A DNA stretch of 64,000 bases from Gordonia bronchialis DSM 43247 (GTDB lineage Bacteria > Actinomycetota > Actinomycetes > Mycobacteriales > Mycobacteriaceae): the NCBI RefSeq assembly GCF_000024785.1, contig NC_013441.1, positions 868,001 to 932,000 on the forward strand. Reading direction: 5' to 3'. The stretch's first letter is position 1. Every line of letters starts with the position of its first letter. The notes beneath the pieces are model-generated. The model was not told the DNA's origin and did not search any database. It saw only the letters and a program-made list of their open reading frames with translations. The position numbers were made by a program, and so were the translations under genes. Shown one piece after another: positions 56,197 through 64,000 of the stretch.

Positions 56197-57590
56197 CGCC
56201 GCCAGAACACCGCGAGCGCCGACACCACCAGCAGCGCGCCGGTGGCCATCACCAGGTTGCCGGGTAGCGGCTCGACCAGGATGCGGATCGCGGCACCGAC
56301 GATGATCCCGAACACGCCGACGAGCAGGGAACGTCCCGCGTTCTGAGTGCGCCAATCGATGCGATTGCGCCCGGTGGTGATCAGGCTGATGGGGCTGCGG
56401 CGCAGGACCTCGACGATGAACACCGTCAGCACCACGGTGCCGACGAAGGACAGCAGCAGCAACGGCCACGGCGCGCCGCCGGCGTGCTTGGTGATGACCG
56501 GCATCAGAGCGCTCAACGCCAGCGCATGCGCCAGGTAGATCCCGAAGGAGCGGTCCGCGGCGGTCCGCATGAACCCGTCGGCCACCGAACCCGGCCGGCG
56601 TCGGTCCTGCCATAGGGTGCCCAGGCAATACAGGATCAGGATCACCGCGATGTAGGCGAAGACGTTGTGCACGAGGAAGACGTTCGACGCCCGCTCGATG
56701 GTGATGCCGAGGTCCACCTGGTGCACGAAGTAGATGATCGTCGCGGCGATCACCGCAACCGACACCACGATCACCGGCAGCCGCCACCGCACCATGAACC
56801 GCTGGAAGGCGGGGTAGTGCATGGCGGCGACACAGCCGGCCAGGATGAAGAACTGATACGGCAGGATCGTCGCCACGAGGTGGCGGGCGATGGTCATCTG
56901 CACGCCGTGGTCGAAGAACGGCACCGGCGGACTGGTCATCAGATAGATCAGCCCGAGGTGGAAGGCGAAGCTCCCGACGAGCAGATAACGGTGGTAGTCC
57001 CAGGTGCGGCGCAACACCCACAGGATGCCGGGGAACACCAGGTAGATCTGCATGCTCACCGACAGGAAGTACAGGTGATACCAGGCGTTGCCGGTGATGA
57101 GGTCGTAGCAGATGGATTTCAGCGCCAGGCCGATCGACGCGGCGGAATCGAACAGCGCCCGCAGGTCGGTCCAGCCGCCGGCGATGTAGCGGCCGTAGAC
57201 CCAGTAGAACAGGCTCCACGTGACGAACGGCAGGCCGATGAGTTTGTAGCGGCGCCGCCAGAAGGTCAACGCCTTCAGTTCGCGATCCCGGTACTGATAG
57301 GTGAGGACGAAGCCGGTGAGCGCGAAGAACGAATACCGCGTGTACCGCATCATCAGCCCGACCGCACCGGTCGACATGTTGACGATGTGCGGGATGTTGA
57401 GGATGACGTGATCGAGGATGACCGACGCGAAGGTCACCAGCCGGACGAAGTCGATCTGATAGAGATGCTTGTCGGGCTTCTTCGCAGGCGCGGGCGGGGT
57501 AGATGTCGCCGGGGCCGATGCGCCGTCGTCACGCTCGTCGGGGTCGAGATAGTCCTCGGTGACCGTTGCGCGTCGCTCGCTGACGATGAT
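56109..57590 (-). CDS. Acyltransferase 3 family membrane protein; start codon unclear
   Basis: At least 442 residues from GTG 57437 with about ten membrane helices, of the acyltransferase_3/OafA-like family, which acylates sugars or lipids of the envelope. The family's first helix with its Arg...His pair reads DFVRLVTFASVILDHVIL, and the Arg lies upstream of GTG 57437. The frame stays open and coding-like (LYQIDFVRL, DYLDPDERDD) back to two ATC codons at 57590-57585 behind GCGGAGG, yet has no ATG, GTG or TTG before the stop near 57670. The start may be an unusual codon, or a base may be missing. Confidence 0.75.
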   Translation of the reverse strand: MIVSERRATVTEDYLDPDERDDGASAPATSTPPAPAKKPDKHLYQIDFVRLVTFASVILDHVILNIPHIVNMSTGAVGLMMRYTRYSFFALTGFVLTYQYRDRELKALTFWRRRYKLIGLPFVTWSLFYWVYGRYIAGGWTDLRALFDSAASIGLALKSICYDLITGNAWYHLYFLSVSMQIYLVFPGILWVLRRTWDYHRYLLVGSFAFHLGLIYLMTSPPVPFFDHGVQMTIARHLVATILPYQFFILAGCVAAMHYPAFQRFMVRWRLPVIVVSVAVIAATIIYFVHQVDLGITIERASNVFLVHNVFAYIAVILILYCLGTLWQDRRRPGSVADGFMRTAADRSFGIYLAHALALSALMPVITKHAGGAPWPLLLLSFVGTVVLTVFIVEVLRRSPISLITTGRNRIDWRTQNAGRSLLVGVFGIIVGAAIRILVEPLPGNLVMATGALLVVSALAVFWRRYRDGATPGPTTPEAGSTPSVTNSATVEG

Positions 57591-57700
57591 CGGCCTCCGC
57601 TCTCCCTCGCCGGCCGTCTCTCGGCCGGGTGCCCGCGGAGAGGGTACTCCCTCTACCTGTGAGGTTCCTCGTCACCCGGGACGCGACACGGCCGGAGATC

Positions 57701-58048
57701 TCAGTTGATCGGCCCGGCCTGCGACGCGAGGGCGAAGACGACCGGGATCAGCAACAGTTCGAGGACACACCCGGCGAGCGCGAACGGGAACGCGCGGTGT
57801 CGGTGAGTCACCCGACGGATGACCAGGAACAACGACGCCGCCAGTAGTGCCAGACTGCCCAGGATGCCCGTCCAGGCCGCCGCGTCGATCCATCGCGGAC
57901 TGCCGCAGTCCTCGTAGGCGCAGGCGTCGGTGCCCATCGCCGATGCGAAGGTCACGATCAGCACACCGCCGGCGATCGCGACATGGCAGGCCAACAGCAG
58001 AACGGACACCGTGGTGTCCGCGACGCGGATGGGCCGCTGGTCGGTCAT
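57701..58048 (-). CDS. Small integral membrane protein of unknown function
   Basis: 115 residues with three hydrophobic helices (about 15-38, 55-75, 85-108) and two Cys in a short extracellular loop (DACAYEDCGSPRW). A basic stretch RRVTHRHRAF joins helices 2 and 3. ATG 58048 begins the predicted protein; a further in-frame region upstream is not membrane-like. I do not recognise the family. Confidence 0.65.
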   Translation of the reverse strand: MTDQRPIRVADTTVSVLLLACHVAIAGGVLIVTFASAMGTDACAYEDCGSPRWIDAAAWTGILGSLALLAASLFLVIRRVTHRHRAFPFALAGCVLELLLIPVVFALASQAGPIN

Positions 58049-58206
58049 GTACTGACGATATCGGTGGGATTGTTCGGTCGACCTGGAAAATTCACTTGGG
58101 CATGACCCGCCCGTCGCGCTAGCGTCATCCGTCGCGCCGACTATCGTCGTCGGCACAACCCCTAACACCCAGCACGATCACGACCCAGCGAGAGGAGGTG
58201 GCGCAG

Positions 58207-58317
58207 ATGTCCTTCGTCGACGACGAGACCGGCGGCAGCCGAGATCGGGACGAGAAATGTCTGATCGAAGCCACCACCGCTCGCGCCGAGAATCGCGGGA
58301 TCGACCTACCAGGCTGA
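58207..58317 (+). CDS. Putative 36-residue small protein upstream of the HNH gene
   Basis: ATG 58207 follows AGAGGAGGTGGCGCAG, a very strong ribosome site, and the frame runs 36 codons (MSFVDDETGGSRDRDEKC to AENRGIDLPG) with many acidic residues. It ends 49 bp before the HNH gene in the same direction. No family recognised. It could be a real small protein or a translated leader. Confidence 0.4.
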   Translation: MSFVDDETGGSRDRDEKCLIEATTARAENRGIDLPG

Positions 58318-58366
58318 TCCCAGACCGTTGGCGCACCACCAGTTCGCCACGTCTCGAGGAGAAGCC

Positions 58367-58864
58367 ATGACCATCTTCGTCACCAACGCCGGGTTGCAGA
58401 TCCTGGCGCGGGTCACCTGGCGTCGGGCCGCCGTCCTGCTCACCGCCGAAGTCGCCCGCAACGTCGAGGGCACGCCCCTGGTCCGCGAGGTACATTCGCC
58501 GACGCTGACCCTCCCGATCCACAAGGTCGTCGCGATCAAGCGCAACGCCTACCGCCCGTTCGCGGGCAAGTCCATGGACTCCTACGCGTCGTCGCCGACG
58601 ATCCTGCGCCGCGATCAGTGGATCTGCGCCTACTGCGAGGGCCCGGCCGACACCGTCGACCACATCGTCCCGGTGTCGCGGGGCGGGCGGAGCACCTTCG
58701 GGAACCTCGTCGCCGCCTGCCGCTCCTGCAACGGCTTCAAAGCCGACCGCACCCCACGCGAGGCCGGGATGGCGTTACGTCACGCGCCCTTCGTGTACGA
58801 CCCCTGGGCTGCGGATCAGAAAGAGGTCTGGGAGCTGTTCACGCTGCGCTGGAAGACCGACTGA
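58367..58864 (+). CDS. HNH endonuclease domain protein
   Basis: 165 residues. C-terminal HNH with zinc ribbon: ICAYCEGPADTVDHIVPVSR and NLVAACRSCNGFKADRTPRE, the D-H, N and H positions plus two Cys pairs intact. The N-terminal half (VTWRRAAVLLTAEVARNVEG, THKVVAIKRN-like) is typical of actinobacterial HNH proteins seen outside mobile elements. Cleaves DNA in vitro in relatives, role unknown. ATG 58367 preceded by GAGGAG. Ends at a copy of the GTAGTAGAAGGTCAC hairpin. Confidence 0.88.
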   Translation: MTIFVTNAGLQILARVTWRRAAVLLTAEVARNVEGTPLVREVHSPTLTLPIHKVVAIKRNAYRPFAGKSMDSYASSPTILRRDQWICAYCEGPADTVDHIVPVSRGGRSTFGNLVAACRSCNGFKADRTPREAGMALRHAPFVYDPWAADQKEVWELFTLRWKTD

Positions 58865-58867
58865 ATT

Positions 58868-58906
58868 CGTAGTAGAAGGTCACTCCTCGCGTGACCTTCT
58901 ACTACG
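58868..58906. repeat. Palindromic hairpin element, copy 2 (GTAGTAGAAGGTCA family)
   Basis: Arms CGTAGTAGAAGGTCAC and exact complement, 16 bp, with a 7-nt loop TCCTCGC. Same arm sequence as 36942-36986, and similarly placed at gene ends (here between convergent HNH and DUF305 genes). Confidence 0.8.
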
Positions 58907-58914
58907 AGGTGCGG

Positions 58915-59616
58915 TTAGGTCGGGAGCGGATCGGCGTTGCGTGCCTTGAGCATCAGCGTCATCTGGCCGATCTCGTCGCCCTGATCGCCGATCATGGTCA
59001 GCGCCCACTGCTTGGTGGGGGCGCTCGCCCGCTCGTCGTTGTAGGCGGCCTGCGCCATCTCGAGGCCGCCGTGGTGGTGACGGATCATCAACTGCAGGAA
59101 GTAGATCTCGGCCGCGCCGCCGGTGAGGGTGGACAGTCGGCCGAGTTCGTCGATGCTCGCCATACCCGGCATCGGCGGCTGATCGGAGGCATCGGCGGCG
59201 TCGGCGGATGCCGCAGGAACGCCACCATGATGATGTGCCGCACCGTGATCCATCCACGACATCGGGCGGTCGATGCTCAGCGGCTCACCGAACCACTGCA
59301 GCCAGCCACGCATGGTGGCGGTCTCGGTGCTCTGCGACAGGATGAGCCGGTCGGCGAAGACGCGGATCTCCCCGGAGACCCCAGGTAGTCCGGAGACGGT
59401 GCGCGCCATCAGGATCGCCTGATCGTGGTGGGTCGACATGTCCTGGGCGAAGCCGATGTCGACGGCACTCGGGGCGTGATCGTCGGCGTGGCGCGACGAC
59501 TGCCAGGCCACGCCCGCGACGGCGCCGATGGCCAGAATCAGCACCGCGACGGCCACCAGCCCACCGATCCGCAGTGGACCGGACAGCCGAGAACCGGATG
59601 GGCGAGAACTCGTCAT
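58915..59616 (-). CDS. DUF305 family membrane-anchored protein
   Basis: 233 residues: one N-terminal membrane anchor (LVAVAVLILAIGAVAGVAW), then two DUF305/ferritin-like helical repeats with His-rich signatures, FAQDMSTHHDQAILMARTV near residue 60 and LQLMIRHHHGGLEMAQAA near residue 175, joined by a linker with SWMDHGAAHHHGG. The family is suspected of metal (often copper) binding outside the membrane. Its ATG overlaps the stop of the LVIVD gene, so both are co-expressed. Confidence 0.85.
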   Translation of the reverse strand: MTSSRPSGSRLSGPLRIGGLVAVAVLILAIGAVAGVAWQSSRHADDHAPSAVDIGFAQDMSTHHDQAILMARTVSGLPGVSGEIRVFADRLILSQSTETATMRGWLQWFGEPLSIDRPMSWMDHGAAHHHGGVPAASADAADASDQPPMPGMASIDELGRLSTLTGGAAEIYFLQLMIRHHHGGLEMAQAAYNDERASAPTKQWALTMIGDQGDEIGQMTLMLKARNADPLPT

Positions 59617-61172
59617 CCGATCGTCGAATCCTGGTCGGCCGGCGGGGTGTACACGCGAGGACTCAGTTCCAGTGCGTAGAACCCGCCGTCGGCGCAGGTG
59701 GTCCAGATCTGGTTGCCGCGCCATTCCGGTGGTGAGGAGCACCAGTCGGTGGCCATGTCGCCACCGATGATCATCCCGGAGCGCGGTCCGATCATCTGCG
59801 GCAACGACACCTTGCCGTGCAGGATCGCCATACCGAGGCTGAGGAATTCCACCGCCGGAACACCTGAGATGGATGCCAGGACGTGCGGCGAGTTGGGGAG
59901 CTCAGCGATGGTCGCATTCTTCTGGGCCGGCGGATTGTAGTAGCCGATCTCCTTGATGCTCTTCAGGTTTCGGATATCGAAGACGCGGATGCCCGACGAT
60001 TCCCAGGAGCAGGCCAGCGCCGTGGGGTTGGCCGGCCGATCCACGGTGCAGTAGTGCGGATTGCTGTTGAACACGCTGCCGCCCATGCCCGACCGGAAAT
60101 TGGTGTCGAGGTTCTTCGGCAGATTGATCTCGAGTTTGATCTGCGCCACGTACTTCGGACGATCGGGTGCGGTGACGTCGAAGAACTTCACGCCACCGGA
60201 GCCGAGCTCGTCGACCGTGATGATGTGTGACACACCGCGATAGGTCACCGGGATGGTGTGCTGATTGACCTGCCCGTCGGGCCACAGGTACGTGGCGATC
60301 ACCGGTACCTGCGGATAGGGCGCGCGCCGCTGGATGGCGCGCGTGTCGAGGATGTTGATGCCCAGCCCGTTGGAGATGAACATGCGGTTGCCGTCGGGCG
60401 TCATCCCGAAGCCATGACCGAGGAAACCGTGCAACCCCTGCCAGATGACCCGAGGCACAGCCGGATTCGAGATGTCGATGGCCGAGAGGTGTCCGGGCCA
60501 GATCCCCGATGCCCAGTAGGTACGGCCGTCGGGGGAGAAACCGCCCTCATGTGAGGTGAACGGGAGCGGGGTGGCGATGCCGGGCCCACGGTTGAGCAGG
60601 CGCGGATGCTCGCAGTCGGAGATGTCGTAGACCGCGAAGAATCCGCCACCCCACAGCAGCGGCACCGAGGTGGCGGCGAGCAGTTTGCGTTTCTTGTTGA
60701 CCTTCAGGGTCTCCCACGTGCCGCCGCGCATCGCGGTGTCGGCGAGCGAACCGACCACCCGGGGCCGTGCAGGATTCGACGCGTCGATGACCTGTACGCC
60801 GGGCTGCCGGACGACGTTGTTGCCCGGGAAGAGGCTGCCGGTGTAGCTGCAGTGCTCGAAGGTCGCCGACACGATCCCGCCGCCGGAACCACGCAGGTTG
60901 CCGACCTTGCTCATGTTGCAGCGGTAACCGAGGCGACTGCGTCCGGAGTTGCGGTCCTCGGCGCTCACGTCGCCCTGCAGCCCGCGCTCGGGCAGTGAGC
61001 CGGGTCCGCAGTCCGCACGCGGCACCGACACCTCGGAGATGTCCGGGAAGTAGTGGGTGGCAGCTGCGGCCGGCGTTGCGGTCACCGCGGTGGCCGCCAG
61101 CACCGCGCCCACCGCGAACATCCCGGCTGCACGCAGCCCCCGACTATGACCTGCACCCCAGCGACGCCTCAT
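59613..61172 (-). CDS. Secreted LVIVD-repeat beta-propeller protein
   Basis: 519 residues: signal peptide GMFAVGAVLAATAVTATPAAAA; mature part of repeated beta blades with the LVIVD-type motif (VQVIDASNPARPRVVG, LSAIDISNPAVPRVIW, VKFFDVTAPDRPKYVA, IRVFDIRNLKSIKEIG). Many conserved His and Cys suggest metal or disulfide roles. Coupled to a DUF305 protein, a pairing consistent with extracytoplasmic metal handling, though no substrate is known. ATG 61172, or GTG 61175. Confidence 0.85.
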   Translation of the reverse strand: MRRRWGAGHSRGLRAAGMFAVGAVLAATAVTATPAAAATHYFPDISEVSVPRADCGPGSLPERGLQGDVSAEDRNSGRSRLGYRCNMSKVGNLRGSGGGIVSATFEHCSYTGSLFPGNNVVRQPGVQVIDASNPARPRVVGSLADTAMRGGTWETLKVNKKRKLLAATSVPLLWGGGFFAVYDISDCEHPRLLNRGPGIATPLPFTSHEGGFSPDGRTYWASGIWPGHLSAIDISNPAVPRVIWQGLHGFLGHGFGMTPDGNRMFISNGLGINILDTRAIQRRAPYPQVPVIATYLWPDGQVNQHTIPVTYRGVSHIITVDELGSGGVKFFDVTAPDRPKYVAQIKLEINLPKNLDTNFRSGMGGSVFNSNPHYCTVDRPANPTALACSWESSGIRVFDIRNLKSIKEIGYYNPPAQKNATIAELPNSPHVLASISGVPAVEFLSLGMAILHGKVSLPQMIGPRSGMIIGGDMATDWCSSPPEWRGNQIWTTCADGGFYALELSPRVYTPPADQDSTIG

Positions 61173-61263
61173 CACATACCCCCCGTTGTTCACCAGATCG
61201 TGACCGGTGACACAGCCTAGTCTCAGGAATCCAGGGGCGGACGGGATTCGACGATTTGTATGG

Positions 61264-61761
61264 TCAGGACTCCAGCCGGACGCGAACCCAGTCGAGATTG
61301 GCCTGCATACCCCGACGCCAGTCGGACATCCGGCGAGCGATGATCCGCCCCTCGAGATCGGGCTTGGACTCGATGACCTGAGACAACCGGGACGGACCGG
61401 GCCCAAGGCGCGCCCATTGCCGCACGATGACACCGTCGGAGGCGCGGTCGATCTCGAAGGCCCACGTCGCCCACGGCTCACCCGTGGGTCCGCCGGCCGT
61501 CCACGTCCAGCGTCGAGGGGGTTCGACCTCGGTGATCACGCACTCGGCCGTCCAGGTGCCGAGTCCGTCGGCCGAGTTGGTGCCACGGAACCGGGCTCCG
61601 ACGACGACCTCGGCGGGCGACCCGACCCAGTCCACCGACACCAGTTCGCCGTCGGTGTGGGTGGGCAGTTCGATGTCGGTGACCACGGCCCAGGCGTCCT
61701 CGGCCGTCACCCCCCGGATCAGTTCGGACACTTCGACACTCGGCGCATCCCGATAACGCAT
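61264..61761 (-). CDS. SRPBCC (START-like) family protein
   Basis: 165 residues: an N-terminal amphipathic strand and helix VSELIRGVTAEDAWAVVTDI, a central beta sheet with FRGTNSADGLGTWTAECVI, and the C-terminal helix typical of polyketide cyclase/SRPBCC lipid-binding folds. Ligand unknown. ATG 61761 (or the adjacent GTG). Starts just behind the degenerate MFS gene, in the same direction. Confidence 0.82.
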   Translation of the reverse strand: MRYRDAPSVEVSELIRGVTAEDAWAVVTDIELPTHTDGELVSVDWVGSPAEVVVGARFRGTNSADGLGTWTAECVITEVEPPRRWTWTAGGPTGEPWATWAFEIDRASDGVIVRQWARLGPGPSRLSQVIESKPDLEGRIIARRMSDWRRGMQANLDWVRVRLES

Positions 61762-61789
61762 CACGATCCCTTCGTCGGCACCCTCAGGG

Positions 61790-62828
61790 TCACATGTGCC
61801 GGATCCGCGCCGGCTGGCGGGTACGGATCCGAAAGACCGTGTACGCCATGGCGGCGGCGACAAAGCAGGCCGCAGCACCCACCCCGAGCGCGACCCGGGC
61901 GCCGGCGTATTCGCTGATCGCGCCGATGATCGGCCCGCCGATGGGGGTCGAGCCCATGAACGCCACCGACCACAGCGCCATCACGCGACCACGCATCTGT
62001 GGTTCCGATTCGAGTTGCAGCGTGGCGTTGCCGGTGGACATGAACGAGACGGACAGCCACCCGACGAAGAACAGCGCGACGATGGCCATCATCACCAGCG
62101 GCACCCACAGCGTGGGCCGGCCGCCCACATACCGCAGTCCCTCGCGCAGTTGCCCCTTTGCCCGGGCGACGGGTTCCTCGTAGGCGATCTCGTCGGTGCG
62201 CATCATCCACAACGAGACGACCACTGCCACGAAGCTCGCCGCATTGATCGCGAAACACCAGCCGGCACCGACCGCCGCGAGGATGACGCCGGCTGCGGCC
62301 GGCCCGATCGCGCGGGCCGCGTTCACCAGCACCGAGTTCAGGGTGACAGCATTGCGGATGAGGTCATTGCCCACGATCTGATGGATGAATGCCTGGCGGG
62401 CCGGATTCTCGAAGGCATTGTTGAGCCCGAGGAGGACCGCGAGCACCGCCACCTGCCAGACCTGCACCCAACCGCCGAGGGCCAACACGGCGAGCACCGC
62501 GGCGAGTAAACCCATGACCGACTGCAGGACGATCATCAGCTTGCGCCGGTCCACCCGGTCGGCGACGACGCCCGCATACGGACCGAGGAGCAACACCGGC
62601 AGCGCCTGCAGTGCGACGACCACACCGAGGACCGCCGCCGAACCGCTGAGGGTGAGCACCAGCCAGGCCTGCGCGGTGGCCTGCATCCACGTGCCGATCA
62701 GCGACAGCGCCTGCCCGCAGAAGTACAGCCGGTAGTTGTGATTGGCCAGCGAGGCGAAGACCGCATCGGAGGTGCGACGTGACCGGCCGGGGGCAACGTC
62801 TGTGTCGTCGGCCGGGGCGTGCGGTCAT
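61790..62828 (-). pseudogene. MFS transporter (EntS-like), probably inactive
   Basis: Reading from ATG 62828, the frame breaks near a G4/C4 run at 62814-62817: one base fewer would join MTARP to the expected N-terminus (TSDAVFASLANHNYRLYFCG). Within the body, MAIVALFFVGWLSVSFMSTG joins segments that in relatives are separated by about 70 residues (helices 7-9), so an internal in-frame deletion is likely. The rest is normal (VVADRVDRRKLMIV, MRGRVMALWSVAFMGSTPIG). The first in-frame ATG (62686) would miss helix 1. Likely a decaying exporter; sequencing error could explain only the 5' frameshift. Confidence 0.7.
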
Positions 62829-62864
62829 CGGGCATCACCCGCCAGCCTGATCAGGGCGTGGGTA

Positions 62865-63515
62865 CTACCGGTTGTCCTGATGGGCGGTGAGCAGCAGGTT
62901 GTCGAAGGCGCGCCGTTCGTTCTCCGGGAGCACGACGTGGCGATCCACACCGGTGACCACGTTGCGGCACAGTTCGTGCAGCTTCACGTTCTCGTTCTGC
63001 GACAACCACTTCAGCACCTCGAAGGCGCGGTCGGCGTCCACCCCGTAGGCGAGCATGATCATGCCCTTCGCCTGTTCGATGACCCCGTTGTGCTCACGAA
63101 ACCTCGACACGTGCGCCGCGACCCGATCGTTCACCCCGTCCTCGATGTCGCTGACGTCGAGGTAGAAGCCCTCGGTTCCGACGGCCGTGCCAGTGGTGTC
63201 GGTGAGGGGTTGGGCGATGACCACCACATGGTGGGTGTCTCCCTTGCGGTCGACGATCCGGTGCCGACTCGAGAAGGGCGTTCGCCGGGTGATCATCTCG
63301 TCGAGTATCGCGAGAAAAGACTCACGGTCGTCGGGGTGCTTGTGACCGACCACGAGTTCCGTGGTCGGGGTGACCTCGCCGGGCCGGTAGCCGTGTAGCT
63401 CGGCGACCTCCACGGACCATTCCCAGTTCTGGGAGTCGAAGAAGAACCGGAACCGTCCCACGTGCTGGGGCCGTCGGCTCGGCGCACCGCCGGCTCGAGC
63501 GCGATCATCGATCAC
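62865..63515 (-). CDS. PAS-ANTAR domain protein (putative RNA-binding antiterminator)
   Basis: 216 residues: an N-terminal PAS_3-like fold (RFRFFFDSQNWEWSVEVAEL, RHRIVDRKGDTHHVVVIAQP) and a C-terminal ANTAR domain (SRFREHNGVIEQAKGMIMLAY, DADRAFEVLKWLSQNEN). ANTAR proteins bind paired hairpins in transcripts and prevent termination; the PAS part would sense a ligand or redox signal. GTG 63515 has AAAGGGTGG upstream. No target hairpin pair recognised nearby. Confidence 0.85.
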   Translation of the reverse strand: MIDDRARAGGAPSRRPQHVGRFRFFFDSQNWEWSVEVAELHGYRPGEVTPTTELVVGHKHPDDRESFLAILDEMITRRTPFSSRHRIVDRKGDTHHVVVIAQPLTDTTGTAVGTEGFYLDVSDIEDGVNDRVAAHVSRFREHNGVIEQAKGMIMLAYGVDADRAFEVLKWLSQNENVKLHELCRNVVTGVDRHVVLPENERRAFDNLLLTAHQDNR

Positions 63516-63644
63516 TGGTCCACCCTTTGCGAACAACAGCACCAACAAGTAGTCGCCACCGGTCTCGGGCGGATCACACACTACTGGTTGGGCCGCGGGT
63601 AGGTCCCGGGTGGGCCTCCTACCGGCGATGCCGTCGACATCGGA

Positions 63645-64000
63645 TCAGCGTGCGAGCCTCACCCAACTCTCGGATCGCCGCCCGGACCAGTTGGCCAGTT
63701 GCTCGGTCAGGCCGGCGCCGTCGCGGGGTTCGACGACGGGGCCGAAGGGCACAGCGTCGTCGCCGCGGATGTCGGCGGAGATGAACTGGCGGGCCACGGC
63801 GAGGGCGGGGGCGACGACGGCCGGGTCGGCTTCGGGGTCGGCGCCGATGGCGACGGCCAGATCCCAGCCGTGCACCAATGTCTCGTTGACATAGCCCCAG
63901 AGTGCGCCGGCGCCGGGCACGGTGCCCCACGGCACGCTCACCATGGCACCGAGTTTGGCGTCGTCGGACCAGAGTTCGATCGCGTGAGCGACGGTGTCGG
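63645..64000 (-). CDS. TIGR03086-like (mycothiol-dependent maleylpyruvate isomerase family) protein, 5' end outside window
   Basis: About 118 C-terminal residues. AHAIELWSDDAKLGAM and ETLVHGWDLAVAIGADPEAD resemble the metal-binding DinB-like four-helix fold of TIGR03086 and mycothiol-dependent isomerases, with His in the VHGWD motif. The rest lies beyond the right edge. Function unknown for this subgroup. Confidence 0.8.
   Translation of the reverse strand, partial: DTVAHAIELWSDDAKLGAMVSVPWGTVPGAGALWGYVNETLVHGWDLAVAIGADPEADPAVVAPALAVARQFISADIRGDDAVPFGPVVEPRDGAGLTEQLANWSGRRSESWVRLAR

Noticed and set aside
54754..57219. Very long open frame (about 820 codons) on the minus strand
   Set aside because: It lies across the SGNH esterase and acyltransferase genes in another frame, is extremely Arg/Pro-rich, and has no domain-like pattern: a GC-driven shadow.

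Overview
The window is about 64 kb of very GC-rich DNA (strong G/C bias at codon third positions) from an actinobacterium of the Mycobacteriales. It is most likely a Gordonia or close relative. The basis is a PhoP/PhoR pair close to the mycobacterial one, ClpC, CsoR-type and TetR regulators typical of the order, a mycothiol-dependent-isomerase-like protein, purine genes in small separate operons, and an interspersed repeat built on TGGTTGAGTAGCC that I associate with Gordonia genomes. The genus call is inference.

Layout. 1-2.2 kb: the end of a Gly/Ala-rich membrane protein and a secreted lipase-family protein that has lost its nucleophile. 2.2-9.2 kb: a decaying accessory patch. An IS1380-family element sits exactly on the lipase stop codon, and a large HTH-STAND NTPase-WD40 gene is broken by an IS3-family element, a nonsense codon and about four frameshifts. 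9.6-13.5 kb: ridA, a winged-helix protein, phoP-phoR. 13.7-15.7 kb: a two-gene type II restriction-modification-like unit. 15.9-21.9 kb: a HIT protein, a RecQ-like helicase with a phosphoribosyltransferase-like tail, and a coupled GT2/GtrA plus GT39 membrane glycosyltransferase pair. 22-39.9 kb: a purine-rich stretch (purD, purB, purC, purS-purQ) mixed with LtrA, a Tat lipoprotein esterase, a csoR-DUF302 pair, TetR, an S9 peptidase, a MarR/DHA2 efflux pair, the remains of a flavin monooxygenase, a peroxidase and an M18 aminopeptidase. 40-51 kb: cell-wall lytic transglycosylase, membrane beta-propeller, divergent AraC/DUF1772, ECF sigma factor coupled to a VOC protein, hydrolase-ALDH operon with divergent TetR, small secreted proteins. 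51.5-64 kb: clpC, enoyl-CoA hydratase, SGNH esterase, acyltransferase, HNH endonuclease, DUF305/LVIVD pair, SRPBCC, a degenerate MFS gene, a PAS-ANTAR regulator and a truncated TIGR03086 protein at the right edge.

How the parts relate. Several neighbours are translationally coupled by 1-4 bp stop/start overlaps: ridA/winged helix, phoP/phoR, GT2/GT39, purC/ptrB, purQ/membrane protein/M18 peptidase, sigma/VOC, ALDH/hydrolase, DUF305/LVIVD. Convergent ends are separated by strong palindromic terminators. No rRNA, tRNA, CRISPR array or prophage was seen. I did not find an obviously new multi-gene system. The most unusual items are the IS-ridden STAND-WD40 pseudogene, the lipase pseudoenzyme, three families of intergenic repeats (a 21-bp head-to-tail unit, a GTAGTAGAAGGTCAC hairpin, and an AGTGGTCCCCACCG motif at stop codons), a CsoR homologue lacking the copper-ligand His but with two palindromic operators, 11-bp-phased boxes upstream of the transglycosylase, and two membrane-protein genes whose 5' ends lack a usable start.
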